Part shown: positions 1 to 8,442 of the stretch, piece by piece
Position numbering within the stretch: the first letter of the stretch is position 1
Layout: every line of letters starts with the position of its first letter
Source: Terriglobia bacterium
Lineage (GTDB): Bacteria > Acidobacteriota > Terriglobia > JAIQFV01
Direction: 5' to 3'
NCBI GenBank assembly: GCA_020072965.1
Contig: JAIQFY010000053.1
Span: 1 to 34,151 of the forward strand
Length of the DNA: 34,151 nt
The notes under the pieces: model-generated
Seen by the model: the letters and a program-made list of their open reading frames with translations, nothing else
What the model was told of the DNA's origin: nothing
Database searches by the model: none
Position numbers and translations under genes: made by a program

Positions 1-47
1 TCGGGTCAGCGTTTTGCCTGCGGCTTCCTTCAGATTCCCCCTCGCGG

Positions 48-78
<31 letters not shown>

Positions 79-116
79 TCCTGTCAGGCTCGTAAAGGAC
101 TTGCACCTTCAAGTGA

Positions 117-136
117 GTGCGCCCTGCCGGGCGCAC
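117..136. repeat. GC-rich hairpin at end of a possible dispersed repeat
   Basis: A perfect 8-bp stem (GTGCGCCC/GGGCGCAC) closes a TGCC loop. The preceding bases 1-116 look like the tail of a repeat that I associate with intergenic DNA in other bacteria, but I cannot name the family. There is no T-run after it on the plus strand, so it is not a normal plus-strand terminator. Confidence 0.35.
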
Positions 137-175
137 AAAAGAAAATGCGGCGAAGGGGAGGAAGCCTTCGCCGCA
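137..175 (-). terminator. Rho-independent terminator of the minus-strand PilZ gene
   Basis: Read on the minus strand, an 11-bp perfect stem (TGCGGCGAAGG with CCTTCGCCGCA, 8-nt loop) is followed at once by TTTTCTTTT. It lies 30 bases after the stop codon of the PilZ gene, the classic position and form for an intrinsic terminator. Confidence 0.8.
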
Positions 176-205
176 CAGGGGATGACTGAAGGAGGAACCA
201 ATCAA

Positions 206-559
206 TTACTTAATGTCATACAAAACCCACTGTCCCTTGACTGAAACGAACTCAACACCCAGGAGATCTAAGTTACCTGCGCCTTCGCTGATCCAGATCA
301 CCCGGCACTTCGCCTCGAACTTTTTTCCCAAGGTCAGGGTCAACGTCGATCCTTCTCGAACCAGTCCACGGGTCAACTCGAAACACGCGCCATTGCGGGT
401 GACGTTCTTGGTCACCGCTTTCACTTCATACCGCACGAGTTTTTTGGAATCTATTCCAGAGACTACAACTGGAATTTTTATGTCCAGGCGATACTCTTTG
501 CGCCGTTCAACGACAAAGAGATTCGGGGGCGGGAAAGCGTGGTCCACATTCTGGGGCAT
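206..559 (-). CDS. PilZ domain protein, probable c-di-GMP receptor
   Basis: This 117-aa protein is essentially one PilZ domain. PilZ domains bind cyclic di-GMP and pass the signal to motility, polysaccharide or secretion machinery by protein contact. The RxxxR element is R20-R24 (RKEYR). The second element, normally D/NxSxxG, is N52-G57 (NVTRNG) with Thr in place of Ser. Beta-strand-like segments follow to the end. I chose the ATG at 559 because GAGGTGA lies six bases upstream; a longer reading from 607 has no Shine-Dalgarno and is not PilZ-like. A strong terminator follows. A second PilZ gene starts about 280 bases away in the opposite direction. The partner and output are unknown. Confidence 0.8.
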   Translation of the reverse strand: MPQNVDHAFPPPNLFVVERRKEYRLDIKIPVVVSGIDSKKLVRYEVKAVTKNVTRNGACFELTRGLVREGSTLTLTLGKKFEAKCRVIWISEGAGNLDLLGVEFVSVKGQWVLYDIK

Positions 560-842
560 AAAATTCACCTCGCTTGTCGCTTCCAAAGAGTAACACGCGC
601 ACCTCAAGCGAATGTGAGCCCAGTCACAGGGAATTCAAAATTCCGTATGAGGAAAATCCAAAACACAACCGGGACCGGTGCCATTCAGCTTCGCCTCCGA
701 TGGATCGAATTCCTTAAGATTCGTAACAATCCTGACATGATCGTCTGTGAGAATAACGTCTGGAGTTCAGGAATTGCTTCGAAGGAATGAGTCTTTCGCG
801 AGTTTGACTCGGCCGGGCACAAGTGATCGGAGGAGGGAGCTC

Positions 843-1205
843 ATGAAACGAGACAAACCGGATTTAAGTCAAGCCAGAGATACGCTGGGCTGGTTCGATA
901 GCTGGAAAATGTATCGCGATGACCAGCGGGTCCCGCTTCGTGAACCCGTGATCCTTGAGGGTCGGGACAAGGAAGGCAAAGCGTTCGTGGAGGAAGCCGT
1001 CACGGAAAACGTGAGTCGAGAGGGTCTGTGCGTGGAGATGACCTGTGCTTTGAAACCGGGGACGGTGCTTCAGGTGTGTGCTCCTTACGACGGGTTCCGC
1101 TCTCAGGCTTGTGTCGCAGCGGTTCGACCTTCCAAATCACGGCCAGGAAAATTCCTGATCGGTTTGAAGTTCGTCAAATCCAATAAAGATTGGATCATCC
1201 ACTAA
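843..1205 (+). CDS. PilZ domain protein, second copy
   Basis: This 120-aa single-domain protein has both PilZ signatures: RxxxR at R29-R33 (RVPLR) and a canonical NxSxxG at N56-G61 (NVSREG). The end (GLKFVKSNKDWIIH) parallels the end of the divergent neighbour ([17 protein letters not shown]), so the two are probably paralogues. The start at 843 is preceded by GGAGGAGGGAGCTC, a strong ribosome site; an upstream in-frame start at 747 has none. The N-terminal 25 residues are polar and of unknown role. It is likely a c-di-GMP-responsive adaptor; the target cannot be told from the neighbourhood. Confidence 0.8.
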   Translation: MKRDKPDLSQARDTLGWFDSWKMYRDDQRVPLREPVILEGRDKEGKAFVEEAVTENVSREGLCVEMTCALKPGTVLQVCAPYDGFRSQACVAAVRPSKSRPGKFLIGLKFVKSNKDWIIH

Positions 1206-1648
1206 TTCCACTTTTCTGTCTCCCCGTTCAGGGAAATCCCTTCATCTAATTCGAGCTGCGTCATGCACTGCCGAAGGGGTGGAAGGGCGCTCTCTTTTCG
1301 CGTGACCCTTCGAAATCCAACCCTTCTCCCAAGGAGGCTCCACCCATCATTCACCCGTTCACTTGAGAGGAGGGATACCTGAAGGAATATCTATCCAGCT
1401 GGGAGAGTAAGTTTCAATTTAACATTTCTCCAGGCACAGATAGACCCCGTTGTCATGGCCCTCATCAACAGGCCGGGAGTCCTTGCTCACCAGCCTGCCC
1501 CTTGGGAACCGACTTGACTGCTCCCCGGACTTCCAACCATCAAAGAGCCTTGGCCGGATTCAATATATTTTTCGAAAGGTCTCTCCTGCGGTCAAAATCG
1601 CCCTCCCGCAGACACCTTTTCGATCGCGGCCCCATGCCCCCAACGGGG
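1206..1648. other. Gene-free stretch between converging genes
   Basis: I see no convincing gene, tRNA or repeat here. Short open frames have no ribosome sites and no recognisable protein pattern. The PilZ gene runs in from the left and the TPR gene from the right, so this is mainly 3' flanking DNA of two convergent units. Confidence 0.5.
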
Positions 1649-2605
1649 TCATTTCCGGACTGTGGCCGTCAGCGGGGCGATTCTTTGGGTCTTTGCATGG
1701 ATGAACGGTCCTAAGTTCGCATCGAGTTTGACGGTTTGGGCGAAATCACGGTCCGCATCGCTCTTCTTACCCTGTAGCCAGAGCGCAATCCCCCGACTGG
1801 CATAAGCCATGGCGTATCCCGGCTTCAATTCAATGGCCTTTGTAAAGTCGGCAATCGCGGCGTCCAGGCTCCCCTTCTCCCGCTTCACGACACCCCGATT
1901 TTGATAGGCCTCCGCGAATTGAGGATTCAGTTCAACGGCCTTTTCAAAATTCACCAGTGCCCCATCGAGATTGCCTTCCTTCCACAACAAAGCCCCTCGG
2001 TGGTCATAAGCAATAGGGTTGTTGTGATCGAGTTTGATCGATCGTGAATAATCACTGAGGGCCCCTTTTACATCTCCCAGGATCTTCCGGGTATCAGCCC
2101 GGTTGGTGTAAGCAGAAATCTCCTTGGGATTCAGCTCAATGGCTTTGTTGAAGTCTGAAAGCGCCGCTTCAAAGTCCCCTTGGGCATAATGGAGAACACC
2201 TCGATTATTGAACGCGGCCGAATATCGGGGATCAAGCTCAACCGCTTTACTGTAATCGGCGAGGGCGCCCGGCACATCATTCCGGCTATATCGCGCTACA
2301 CCGCGATTGTTGTACACAGCGGCAAACCCCGAATTGAGCTCGAGGGCTTTGCCATAGTCCGCCATCGCCGCCTCCACATCACCCTTGGCATAGTAAGCCA
2401 GGCCCCGGTTATTGTATGCTTCCGGGTAGCCCGGATCGATCATCAGAGCGATGTTGTAGTCCGCGATGGCCCCGCTCGCATCCCCATTCTGATAGCGTTC
2501 AAGTCCGCGGCTGACGTATGACATCATGTAATTGGATCGCTGCGCCAGAGAGATGGTCATCACGAAAGGCAGGAGAAGAAGGACACCCAGGGGAATTCGT
2601 CGCAT
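1649..2605 (-). CDS. Exported tetratricopeptide (TPR) repeat protein
   Basis: The 318-aa product begins with a signal peptide (MRRIPLGVLLLLPFVMTISLAQ) and then carries eight consecutive 34-residue TPR units, each ending in the usual A-hydrophobic-x-L-D/N-P pattern, up to about residue 295. TPR solenoids mediate protein-protein contacts, so this is probably a periplasmic or envelope scaffold. No enzymatic domain is present. The start at 2605 has GAGGAGGGGTT just upstream and opens directly on the signal peptide; an upstream start at 2773 would bury the signal sequence. It is read away from the DJ-1-like gene, so bases 2606-2948 should hold two divergent promoters. The exact role is unknown. 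Confidence 0.8.
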   Translation of the reverse strand: MRRIPLGVLLLLPFVMTISLAQRSNYMMSYVSRGLERYQNGDASGAIADYNIALMIDPGYPEAYNNRGLAYYAKGDVEAAMADYGKALELNSGFAAVYNNRGVARYSRNDVPGALADYSKAVELDPRYSAAFNNRGVLHYAQGDFEAALSDFNKAIELNPKEISAYTNRADTRKILGDVKGALSDYSRSIKLDHNNPIAYDHRGALLWKEGNLDGALVNFEKAVELNPQFAEAYQNRGVVKREKGSLDAAIADFTKAIELKPGYAMAYASRGIALWLQGKKSDADRDFAQTVKLDANLGPFIHAKTQRIAPLTATVRK

Positions 2606-2948
2606 AACCCCTCCTCGATGCCAAGCCCGCCCGGCGAGCTCGGCTTGAAGTTGTTCTATGGGTCCAGGTTTTAGGACGTCACCGCCGTCCTTGATGATAC
2701 ATACGGGGGATTTACCCTGAGGTTCTGCAACTTTTTGTACACGTTTGTAAATTGGAGCGGGTATTGAAATCAACGATGACCATTCCGAATATAATCAATC
2801 CGCCAGGTTCGCCGCTCCCAATTAGCGCTCTCCGCATTCAGCAGTTAATAAAGGTCAGGGAAACATTGCACCCGGCCAAACTTCCAGATCAGATATGCAA
2901 AGGGTGCGGCCAGTCCTCGCAAATTCAAACACACAAAGGGAGGCCCGT

Positions 2949-3530
2949 ATGGCGGCAAAGAAAATCTTGATGATTGTTGGAGACTACGTCGAAGATTATG
3001 AAGTCATGGTGCCTTTTCAGGCATTACAGATGGTTGGGCATACCGTTCACGCCATCTGTAGCGGCAAAAAGGCCGGCGAGCAAGTACGGACCGCCGTGCA
3101 TGATTTTGACGGCGCCCAGACTTACAGCGAAAAGCCCGGACACAATTTTACTTTGAATGCCACCTTTGCTGAGGTCAAGGCAGAAGACTACGATGCGCTT
3201 GTCATTCCTGGGGGAAGAGCCCCTGAGTACATTCGGTTGAACACGGAGGTCCTGAAGATGGTTCAGCACTTTGCAAAGGCCGGCAAACCCATTGCCGCGA
3301 TCTGCCACGCGGCCCAGGTTCTTGCTGCAGCGGGAGTGCTTGAAGGAAGGAGCTGTTCTGCATATCCTGCGGTCGGCCCGGACGTCACTCGAGCCGGCGG
3401 CCGTTTTGTTGATATTCCGATGGACAAGGCCAATGTCGATGGCAATCTGGTGACTGCACCCGCCTGGCCCGCCCATCCCGAATGGCTTGCAAAATTCCTC
3501 CAGGTCCTGGGAACCAGGATTACACTCTAG
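2949..3530 (+). CDS. DJ-1/PfpI family protein (class I amidotransferase-like fold)
   Basis: The 193-aa protein covers the whole DJ-1/PfpI domain. It starts with the strand [15 protein letters not shown], which includes the conserved acidic residues (E15, E18). The nucleophile elbow is AAICHAAQ with Cys119 followed by His120. The family includes cysteine peptidase-like, glyoxalase/deglycase-like and chaperone-like members, so the substrate cannot be assigned from sequence. The length is slightly above PfpI (about 166 aa) and close to DJ-1 and YhbO-like proteins. The start at 2949 follows AAGGGAGG with seven bases between. It is monocistronic and convergent with the radical SAM gene. A role in carbonyl or oxidative stress is possible but inferred. 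Confidence 0.85.
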   Translation: MAAKKILMIVGDYVEDYEVMVPFQALQMVGHTVHAICSGKKAGEQVRTAVHDFDGAQTYSEKPGHNFTLNATFAEVKAEDYDALVIPGGRAPEYIRLNTEVLKMVQHFAKAGKPIAAICHAAQVLAAAGVLEGRSCSAYPAVGPDVTRAGGRFVDIPMDKANVDGNLVTAPAWPAHPEWLAKFLQVLGTRITL

Positions 3531-3654
3531 TCTATGAGTTAACGGGGTTTACAGGACCGCAAGAGCCGCCGAGCTCAAATCCTGTCAAAGAGTTCAGTCA
3601 ATCGCGAACGCACCCATAGGATGTGTTGACTGTAGGGATGGAGGTAAGGTGTCA

Positions 3655-3697
3655 TTTCTTCCCTTGCCCCTGACACCCGTCACCTGTCCCCTGACCC
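3655..3697. repeat. Low-complexity CCTGACACC-type repeat after a stop codon
   Basis: A pyrimidine-rich run built from variants of CCCTGACACC and CACCTGTCCC lies immediately beyond the stop codon of the radical SAM gene, in its transcribed 3' end. Related runs sit in the same relative position after both ADOP genes (5350-5411 and 12196-12256). Confidence 0.6.
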
Positions 3698-5005
3698 CTA
3701 CTCCTCGAAGCTTCCGGTTGTTCCCCGGAACCCGCGGGCGGCCTGTCGTGCCACCCATTTGATCGCGCGGCTTGCTTTGTAACAGTAAGCGAGGTTGTGA
3801 TTCAACGTCGAAAAACAATGGGTTTGACAGCTCTTCTTCATGTCGTTGAGCTGTCTGCCTTCAAATCCGTGCTTGCCGACAGTGCCCCAGTTGTAGGTGG
3901 CTGAGTACATCGGAAAACAGGGCGCCAGCGTGCCGTCCGTGCGGATGATCAGCGAATTGTGGCCGGCCCGGCAGTCCCACGGCTCCACTTTGCCCCGCAT
4001 AAAGATCTTCATATCCTGCAACCGCCGCACCGAATTCACCATCCTGTAACCGGACCGATTCTTCTCGACGAGCCAGTCGATCAATTCATCAATCCTCGGC
4101 CAGTCCGCTTCTGTAATGAACGTGCTGTTCCTGTCTTGATGTCTGAAGTGAGCCTGCTCCAGCATCGGCGATTCATTGATGTGGTAGTCCGTCGCAATCC
4201 CGTGATCACGGGCGATTTCGGTCAACTGCTTGACGTCGTCCAGGTTGATGCGGGTGATGTTGATGTTGAAGAACACGCTGTAGCCGTACACGTACTGTTT
4301 CTTGATCAGATGCTGGAAGCAGGCCCAGATGGGCTTCAGGGCCTTGGGAAGTTCTTTTCGATCCTCAAAGGAATCGACCGCCAGGTTCACCGTCGCCACA
4401 CCCGCATCCCCCAGCGCATCGATGACTTCCTTTCTCATGAGGCGACCGTTGGTCGGGACATACACGAAGAATCCCTTCTTCGCGCCGTAATAGACCACCT
4501 TGTGGGCGAACTCCGGACGCAAAAGCACTTCGCCGCCCATCAGGGCCAGCACGCGACACCCTGTTTCATGGAGCCAATCGACGGACCGGCGAGCCGTATC
4601 CTCGGTCATCCCCTTGACCCGGTTATCAAAGGCCCAGCAGTAATGGCAATCGAGGTTGCACTTCCACTCGGTAAACAGGTACGCAATGATGGGGTGGAAC
4701 TCCCCCGGTAAAACTCGCGACCACAAATAAGGATAAAGCCAGCCGCGCACCACGCGATGAACCATGTGGCTCGTGACACGAGTTCGATATGGGTTTCCAT
4801 TTTTTGGCAGGTACTTTGGATCCGGCTCCACCTCACCGAGTTTCTCCGGATACTGCGGGAACACCGGTTCCGGCAATCGAAGCCGGTCTTCCTGGAGGGC
4901 GACAGGCGCCTGCCTCTCGCCTCCCATCAGCATGCGGTGTACCTCTTCGTCGACTCGGAATCCCGCTTTGCTCTTCTGAACGGATGGTTCTTCGGCTTCT
5001 TGCAT
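3698..5005 (-). CDS. Radical SAM protein with SPASM-like C-terminal cysteines
   Basis: In this 435-aa protein the 4Fe-4S ligands are C116, C120 and C123 (CNLDCHYC), which hold the cluster that splits S-adenosylmethionine into a radical. The usual GGEP motif reads MGGEV near 156-160. The C-terminal third has C345, C363, C393, C397 and C408 around the pattern DGTLAPCFPMY, typical of a SPASM/twitch region with auxiliary Fe-S clusters. Such enzymes often modify peptides or proteins, but no precursor peptide or partner is encoded next to it, so the substrate is unknown. The first 100 residues are an N-terminal extension rich in Pro and basic residues. The start at 5005 has AAAGGAA upstream. Confidence 0.85.
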   Translation of the reverse strand: MQEAEEPSVQKSKAGFRVDEEVHRMLMGGERQAPVALQEDRLRLPEPVFPQYPEKLGEVEPDPKYLPKNGNPYRTRVTSHMVHRVVRGWLYPYLWSRVLPGEFHPIIAYLFTEWKCNLDCHYCWAFDNRVKGMTEDTARRSVDWLHETGCRVLALMGGEVLLRPEFAHKVVYYGAKKGFFVYVPTNGRLMRKEVIDALGDAGVATVNLAVDSFEDRKELPKALKPIWACFQHLIKKQYVYGYSVFFNINITRINLDDVKQLTEIARDHGIATDYHINESPMLEQAHFRHQDRNSTFITEADWPRIDELIDWLVEKNRSGYRMVNSVRRLQDMKIFMRGKVEPWDCRAGHNSLIIRTDGTLAPCFPMYSATYNWGTVGKHGFEGRQLNDMKKSCQTHCFSTLNHNLAYCYKASRAIKWVARQAARGFRGTTGSFEE

Positions 5006-5349
5006 CGTTGATATTCCTTTCAGCTTCTCGTTTCCAGTCGGGGTCTACCAGAATGAATAAAGGTCCAGGTTAACCTCCGGCGTTTAAATCACGTCCCAAG
5101 ACTCGCGGATCCTCGGATTTGTGAAGGGGTTCACATCCGCCGCCACAGCCATTTGCTCGAGAGTTCCCTAAGGTTTGCCGCTGAGTTCTGAAGAAATAAG
5201 AGGCAGCCTCAAGCCTCCTCCTGTAACCGCCCGAATCGTATCAGGATTACAGAGGCAAAGGATGCTCGTCAGTCGGGCAAAAATCAAGGGATTTTGGGAG
5301 GGCTCCAGAGACGAAACTTGTCACCTTGGACTTTGGACTTGAAACTATC
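5006..5349. other. Gene-free stretch upstream of the radical SAM gene
   Basis: No gene is supported. The segment lies between the start of the radical SAM gene and the repeat after the first ADOP gene, so it should hold the radical SAM promoter. I could not pick a convincing -35/-10 pair. Confidence 0.4.
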
Positions 5350-5411
5350 TTTCCTATCCCCTGTCACCCAACACCTACAACCTCTCTTCCCTGACACCTG
5401 AAACCCGTTCA
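5350..5411. repeat. Low-complexity repeat just past the ADOP 1 stop codon
   Basis: This pyrimidine-rich run shares long stretches with 12196-12256, including TATCCCCT, CACCCAACACC and ACAACCTCTC, and ends about 7 bases beyond the stop codon of the first ADOP permease. The copy at 12196 sits in the same relation to the second ADOP gene. Confidence 0.7.
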
Positions 5412-5417
5412 TCGGCT

Positions 5418-7826
5418 CTACTCATACCTCAACGCCACCATCGGATCGATCTTGGTTGCGCGGGACGCGGGGATGTAGCTTGCCAGGCCGGCTGCTGCTG
5501 CCAACATAAGAGAAGTCACAACAAACGTCGTCACATCGGTCGGTTGAACTTCAAACAGGAAGGAGGCGAGCAGGCGTGTTGTCCCCAGGGCGCCACAGAC
5601 GCCCAGCGCAAGACCTGCGGTGATGAGCCGGGCGCTCCGTCCCAGCGTGCTCGCCAGGATGTCTTCGCGGTTTGCCCCGAGCGCCAGGCGAATGCCGATT
5701 TCCCGCGTGCGCTGGACCACGCTGAACGCCATGACCCCATAAATTCCAACCACGGCGAGCAGGAGAGCGATGCCCGAGAAGGCTGCCAGCAGACGCGAGT
5801 AAAAGCGCGGCTCGGCGGTGTTGGCCGTCAACAGATCTTCCATCGTGGCAATCTGAAAAACCGGCTGATTGGCTTCCACCTCGTGCAGCGCAGTCCGCAT
5901 AGAAGCGGCGATGGCCGCCGTCGGCATGCTGGACCGCACCACATAATTGATGGACTGCAGGAAAAACGGCATCTGAACCTGGGCCAGCGGCTGGTAAATA
6001 GCAGGTGGCATGTCCTGCCTGAGATTTTGTTGTTTCACGTCATCGACGACCCCGATCACCGTGTACCAGTCTTCCGGCCCCGGGTGGTCGGCAAACGTGA
6101 CCCGACTCCCGATCGCGTCTTTGTTGGGCCACACCCGTCTTGCTGTGGTCTGACCGATGATCATGACGCCGGGGGACTTTTCGTTATCGGCACGGGCAAA
6201 GTCGCGCCCTCTGACCAGCCGGATTCCCATGGTCTGGAAATACCCAGGCGTCACCGCCGGCTTGTTCACGTTGAACTCGGTGGCGGAATCCGGTACTCCC
6301 TCGACTGAGAAGCTGCCCCTGATGAGGTCCGTCCCCATTGGCAGCCAGTTGACTACGGCGGCCGAGCTCACGCCCGGCAGGGCGGTGAGTCGTTCCAGCA
6401 CTTTTTCATGAAAGGCCTTCATCTGCTCCGCCGTGCGGTACACCTGTGGGAGATGGACGGTCATGGTGATCACGTTGTCAGCCCGAAACCCGGGATCGAC
6501 TGAACGCAATTTGACAAAACTCTTCACGAGTAATCCCGCGCCAGTCAGCAGCACCAGTGCCATTCCGATTTCGCCTACGACAAGCGCATTTCGTATGCGT
6601 TGCGATTTCGCAGTGAGCCTGCCAAATCCGTGTTTCAGCGTCTCGCTCAGGCTGATCCGGGAGGCCTGCATCGCCGGCCACAAGCCGAACAGAAAACTCG
6701 TGACAGCGGATACCAGCAACGTGAACAGAAAAACCCGCGCATCCATGTGAACCTCTTCCAGCCGCGGAATGCTATGTGGAGGCGCAATGGACAAGAGTGT
6801 GGCGACCCCCCACATTGCAAGAACGATTCCCAGCAGGCCGCCCGCGAGCGACAGAACGGCACTCTCCGTGAGCAGTTGCCGAATGACCCTCATCCGGGTG
6901 GCGCCCAATGAATAGCGAACGGCGACTTCTTGCTCGCGCCGCGTCGCCCGGGCCAGCAGCAGGTTGGCGACGTTGACGGAGGCGATGAGCAGCAGGAGCG
7001 CGACCGAACCGAGCAGGAGGCGCAGGGCGGGGCGGACTTCACCCACGATCGTTTCCTGAAGCGGATGCATCCGGATGAGGTCACCGCGGATGGCCATCGG
7101 GTTGTCAGAATTGAGACGGCGGGCAATGGCGTCCAGCTCGGCTTGCGCCTGCCCCGGAAGGATTCCGTCCTTGAGTCTCCCAATGGCACTGCGAAAGGCG
7201 ATATGGGTGTTGTCCGGTTCCAATAGGGCCGGCACCCAGAGGTCGTCGTTCCTCGGGAAGGTACAGCCGGGCGGCATGACCCCCACAATGGTATACGCTT
7301 TCCCATCGAGCAGGATGGATTTACCGATGATATCTTTCCCGGCGCCGAAGCGGCTTCGCCATAGCGTATCGCTGAGCACCACCACAAGACCTTTTCCCGG
7401 CTCACCCTCTTCCGGCAGAAACGTCCGTCCCAACTCCGCGTCGATCCCCACAGTGCTCCAGAAATTGGCCGTGACCTCCGGAGCCTTTACTTCAACAGGT
7501 TCTCCCGCCCCGGTGAGGCTTTTGACCCCGCCGTTAAACGCAGCCACCGCTCTGAACGATTGCGCATGCTGCTGGAGCGCGATGAGCTCCGGGTCCGATA
7601 TATTCTGCAAGCCGTTGGGCGCCGAGGGGGGAGCGTTAGCGATCCGGAAGAGCCGGCCTGGATCATGGAACGGAAGCGGGCGGAGGAGGACCGAATTGAC
7701 GACCGTGAAGATGGCAGTGTTGGCGCCCATGCCGAATGCCAGCGTTAGTACCGCTATGAGGGTAAACCCCGGATTCTTCCAAAACATTCGCAAAGCAAAG
7801 CGAAGGTCGTTCGCAAAACTATCCAT
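5418..7826 (-). CDS. ADOP-type permease (duplicated FtsX/MacB-like), copy 1
   Basis: This 802-aa protein has the duplicated architecture of the ADOP family. An N-terminal segment ([15 protein letters not shown], then a membrane helix ending [10 protein letters not shown]) is followed by a MacB-type periplasmic core, an FtsX three-helix bundle with [22 protein letters not shown] near 280-310, a second periplasmic core, and a second FtsX bundle ending PMVALRYE. FtsX/MacB permeases usually work with an ABC ATPase to move substrates in the periplasm or act as mechanotransmitters; ADOP members are typically orphan, and no ATPase gene is nearby. The start has GAGGAGAA upstream. The substrate is unknown. 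A diverged paralogue lies at 12272-14809. Confidence 0.9.
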   Translation of the reverse strand: MDSFANDLRFALRMFWKNPGFTLIAVLTLAFGMGANTAIFTVVNSVLLRPLPFHDPGRLFRIANAPPSAPNGLQNISDPELIALQQHAQSFRAVAAFNGGVKSLTGAGEPVEVKAPEVTANFWSTVGIDAELGRTFLPEEGEPGKGLVVVLSDTLWRSRFGAGKDIIGKSILLDGKAYTIVGVMPPGCTFPRNDDLWVPALLEPDNTHIAFRSAIGRLKDGILPGQAQAELDAIARRLNSDNPMAIRGDLIRMHPLQETIVGEVRPALRLLLGSVALLLLIASVNVANLLLARATRREQEVAVRYSLGATRMRVIRQLLTESAVLSLAGGLLGIVLAMWGVATLLSIAPPHSIPRLEEVHMDARVFLFTLLVSAVTSFLFGLWPAMQASRISLSETLKHGFGRLTAKSQRIRNALVVGEIGMALVLLTGAGLLVKSFVKLRSVDPGFRADNVITMTVHLPQVYRTAEQMKAFHEKVLERLTALPGVSSAAVVNWLPMGTDLIRGSFSVEGVPDSATEFNVNKPAVTPGYFQTMGIRLVRGRDFARADNEKSPGVMIIGQTTARRVWPNKDAIGSRVTFADHPGPEDWYTVIGVVDDVKQQNLRQDMPPAIYQPLAQVQMPFFLQSINYVVRSSMPTAAIAASMRTALHEVEANQPVFQIATMEDLLTANTAEPRFYSRLLAAFSGIALLLAVVGIYGVMAFSVVQRTREIGIRLALGANREDILASTLGRSARLITAGLALGVCGALGTTRLLASFLFEVQPTDVTTFVVTSLMLAAAAGLASYIPASRATKIDPMVALRYE

Positions 7827-8442
7827 TTCTCCTCTTCATCCCAAAAGGGCTGTGCGACAAATGCATCGGACCGAATTGCTGTGACCAAGAACTACGAAAT
7901 TTGAACTACGACGGAAGGTCCCAATCTCCAGTGACTCCGAGACCTCAACCACCTTACTCCCCATTCTCGAAAGGAGCGACAGAGATCTCAGAATTCTGGC
8001 AAGTATCGAATTTCTAAAACAGCACATTTCATGCCAATTCTGGGCTGCCCCCTTCCATTTGAATTCGAAGAGGTTGTTGGAAGGGACCGGGTTCCGTGTC
8101 CGGGAAAGGGTGTTCGAAAGTGAAATCAACCCATCCCAAAACCGGACATCGGCAAGCAGACATGTCGGTAAGTTGACCCGGGGGTTTTAATGGTTTCCTC
8201 CCCCGAAACATACCGGGTCGACTCACCAACATTCGATCAGTTTTCATCCGGACAGAGGCCCCCATCCCGCATTCCGAAATCCGCAATCCGCAATAGATTG
8301 TGCAATCCGACCTTCTTGACAGCCAACACGTCGCAAGCGTACAGTCCATACCAATGCAATAATCGCCTCGAGATTTCGAGCCGGCAGCGCCCGGTTTCGT
8401 TCTTTATACTTAATAGACGGACTTCAACGAAAAGAGACAGGC
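7827..8442. other. Divergent intergenic region with a short simple repeat
   Basis: This lies between the divergently read ADOP 1 and PASTA genes and must contain both promoters. I see no gene. Bases about 8266-8295 are a simple repeat made of CCGCATTCCGAAATCCGCAA-like units, one of several low-complexity intergenic repeat types in this window. Confidence 0.5.

Noticed and set aside
3959-4711. 250-codon open frame on the plus strand
   Set aside because: It is antisense to the radical SAM gene, lacks a ribosome site and has no recognisable protein pattern.
5544-6308. 254-codon plus-strand open frame opposite ADOP 1
   Set aside because: It is a shadow of the permease gene in high-GC DNA; the His/Arg/Gln-rich composition is typical of antisense frames.
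7075-7884. 269-codon plus-strand open frame
   Set aside because: It lies antisense to the ADOP 1 N-terminal half and continues past its start without any domain or ribosome site.
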